DNA from: an uncultured Actinomycetes bacterium
Lineage (GTDB): Bacteria; Actinomycetota; Actinomycetes; S36-B12
Direction of reading: 5' to 3'
DNA: 6,191 nucleotides
Assembly (NCBI GenBank): GCA_913061025.1
Contig: CAJXUJ010000080.1
Coordinates: forward strand, 1 to 6,191
A program made the translations under genes and the position numbers. Positions 5,687-6,191 of the stretch are shown here, piece by piece (position 1 is the first letter of the stretch; each line of letters opens with the position of its first letter). The notes beneath the pieces are model-generated. The model was not told the DNA's origin. It was given only the letters and a program-made list of their open reading frames with translations, and made no database searches.

Positions 5687-6191
5687 CGAGCGCTCGGACT
5701 GAATCAACCGTTCGTGGGCTTATTGTCTTCGGCGCCATCTGGCAAGCCCTGTGGCTGGTTGCGGACGGTGCTCTGCGGAGTTCGGTGCTCAATGATCCGA
5801 CGGATCCAACGTCGCTTCTCATTCTTGCTTCGATGGTCCTGTGGGTCGGCATCATCATTTCTCTCTACTCACCGATCCGAGACAGCCGATTGGCCCGCCG
5901 ATTCCAGGTCGCTGCGATGCTCGTACTGGGAATCGCGGGGCTGCTGTTGATGCTCGACACCATCGCAGGTGACGACGGTTGGTTCGTTGGTGCCTCCGTG
6001 CTCAACCTCGCAGCCGGTCTCGCAGGTTTGGCGCTCTCGCGTCGAAGCGGATTGCTCGTGGTTTTCGCGCTCGTCTCCTTAGAAGTAGTGGTCGTTTTCC
6101 TCGTTCACTTTGCTGGGAGTGACGAGGAGACCCTCGCTGTGGACTTGGTCTATCCCTTCTACGCACTGGCGCTAGGACTCGCGAGCGTGGG
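5683..6191 (+). CDS. Multi-pass membrane protein, 5' part (runs off right edge)
   Basis: An open frame starts at ATG 5683, overlaps the flavoprotein stop as ATGA, and continues without a stop to the window end (169 codons seen). It is almost entirely hydrophobic helices: about residues 11-29, 44-62, 75-95, 100-118, 122-143 and 152-169, joined by short charged loops such as SPIRDSRLARRF (63-74). No signal peptide, catalytic motif or soluble domain is present in the visible part. The layout resembles the N-terminal sensing region of actinobacterial histidine kinases with five or six membrane helices, but it could equally be a transporter-like or hypothetical membrane protein. The kinase idea is only a guess. 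The gene has more T- and A-ending codons than its neighbours and one rare TTA leucine codon (6079-6081). The start has only a weak ribosome site, consistent with translational coupling. Confidence 0.75.
   Translation, partial: MTSARTESTVRGLIVFGAIWQALWLVADGALRSSVLNDPTDPTSLLILASMVLWVGIIISLYSPIRDSRLARRFQVAAMLVLGIAGLLLMLDTIAGDDGWFVGASVLNLAAGLAGLALSRRSGLLVVFALVSLEVVVVFLVHFAGSDEETLAVDLVYPFYALALGLASV

Overview
The window looks like chromosomal DNA from a high-GC actinomycete. Codons end mostly in G or C, GTG starts occur, and DapB and the small TPR membrane protein after it resemble mycobacterial or Rhodococcus-type proteins as I remember them. The closest guess is a member of the Mycobacteriales (Rhodococcus/Nocardia-like). 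No mobile element, RNA gene or CRISPR array was seen, and almost every base is coding.

Layout from left to right: (1) the 5' end of an unidentified gene on the minus strand (51 down to 1), divergent from (2) dapB (113-883, plus), which makes tetrahydrodipicolinate for lysine and diaminopimelate. (3) A two-pass membrane protein with a TPR-like cytoplasmic tail follows (901-1350, plus). It meets head-on, inside one CTAG, a minus-strand operon that is transcribed from about 3950 down to 1347: (4) glpD, FAD-dependent glycerol-3-phosphate dehydrogenase; (5) azlC and (6) azlD, the two subunits of a branched-chain amino acid exporter. Each junction in this operon overlaps by 4 bases. Divergent from glpD is (7) an FAD-binding protein of the alkyldihydroxyacetonephosphate synthase (AGPS) type (4034-5686, plus). 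It is coupled by an ATGA overlap to (8) a multi-pass membrane protein that runs off the right edge.

How the parts fit: GlpD makes dihydroxyacetone phosphate from glycerol 3-phosphate. The divergent flavoprotein keeps the active-site motifs of the enzyme that swaps the acyl group of acyl-dihydroxyacetone phosphate for an alkyl group. The 85-base region between them may co-regulate the pair, which suggests a glycerol-phosphate or ether-lipid theme, but the flavoprotein's substrate is unknown. The azlCD genes have no obvious metabolic link with glpD.

The most notable observation is the start of azlC. The frame carries a clear family N-terminus of 43 residues before the first standard start codon (GTG at 2218). 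In the whole open frame upstream there is no ATG, GTG or TTG. The best start is a CTG at 2347 that overlaps the glpD stop as CTGA, which gives a normal 230-residue protein.
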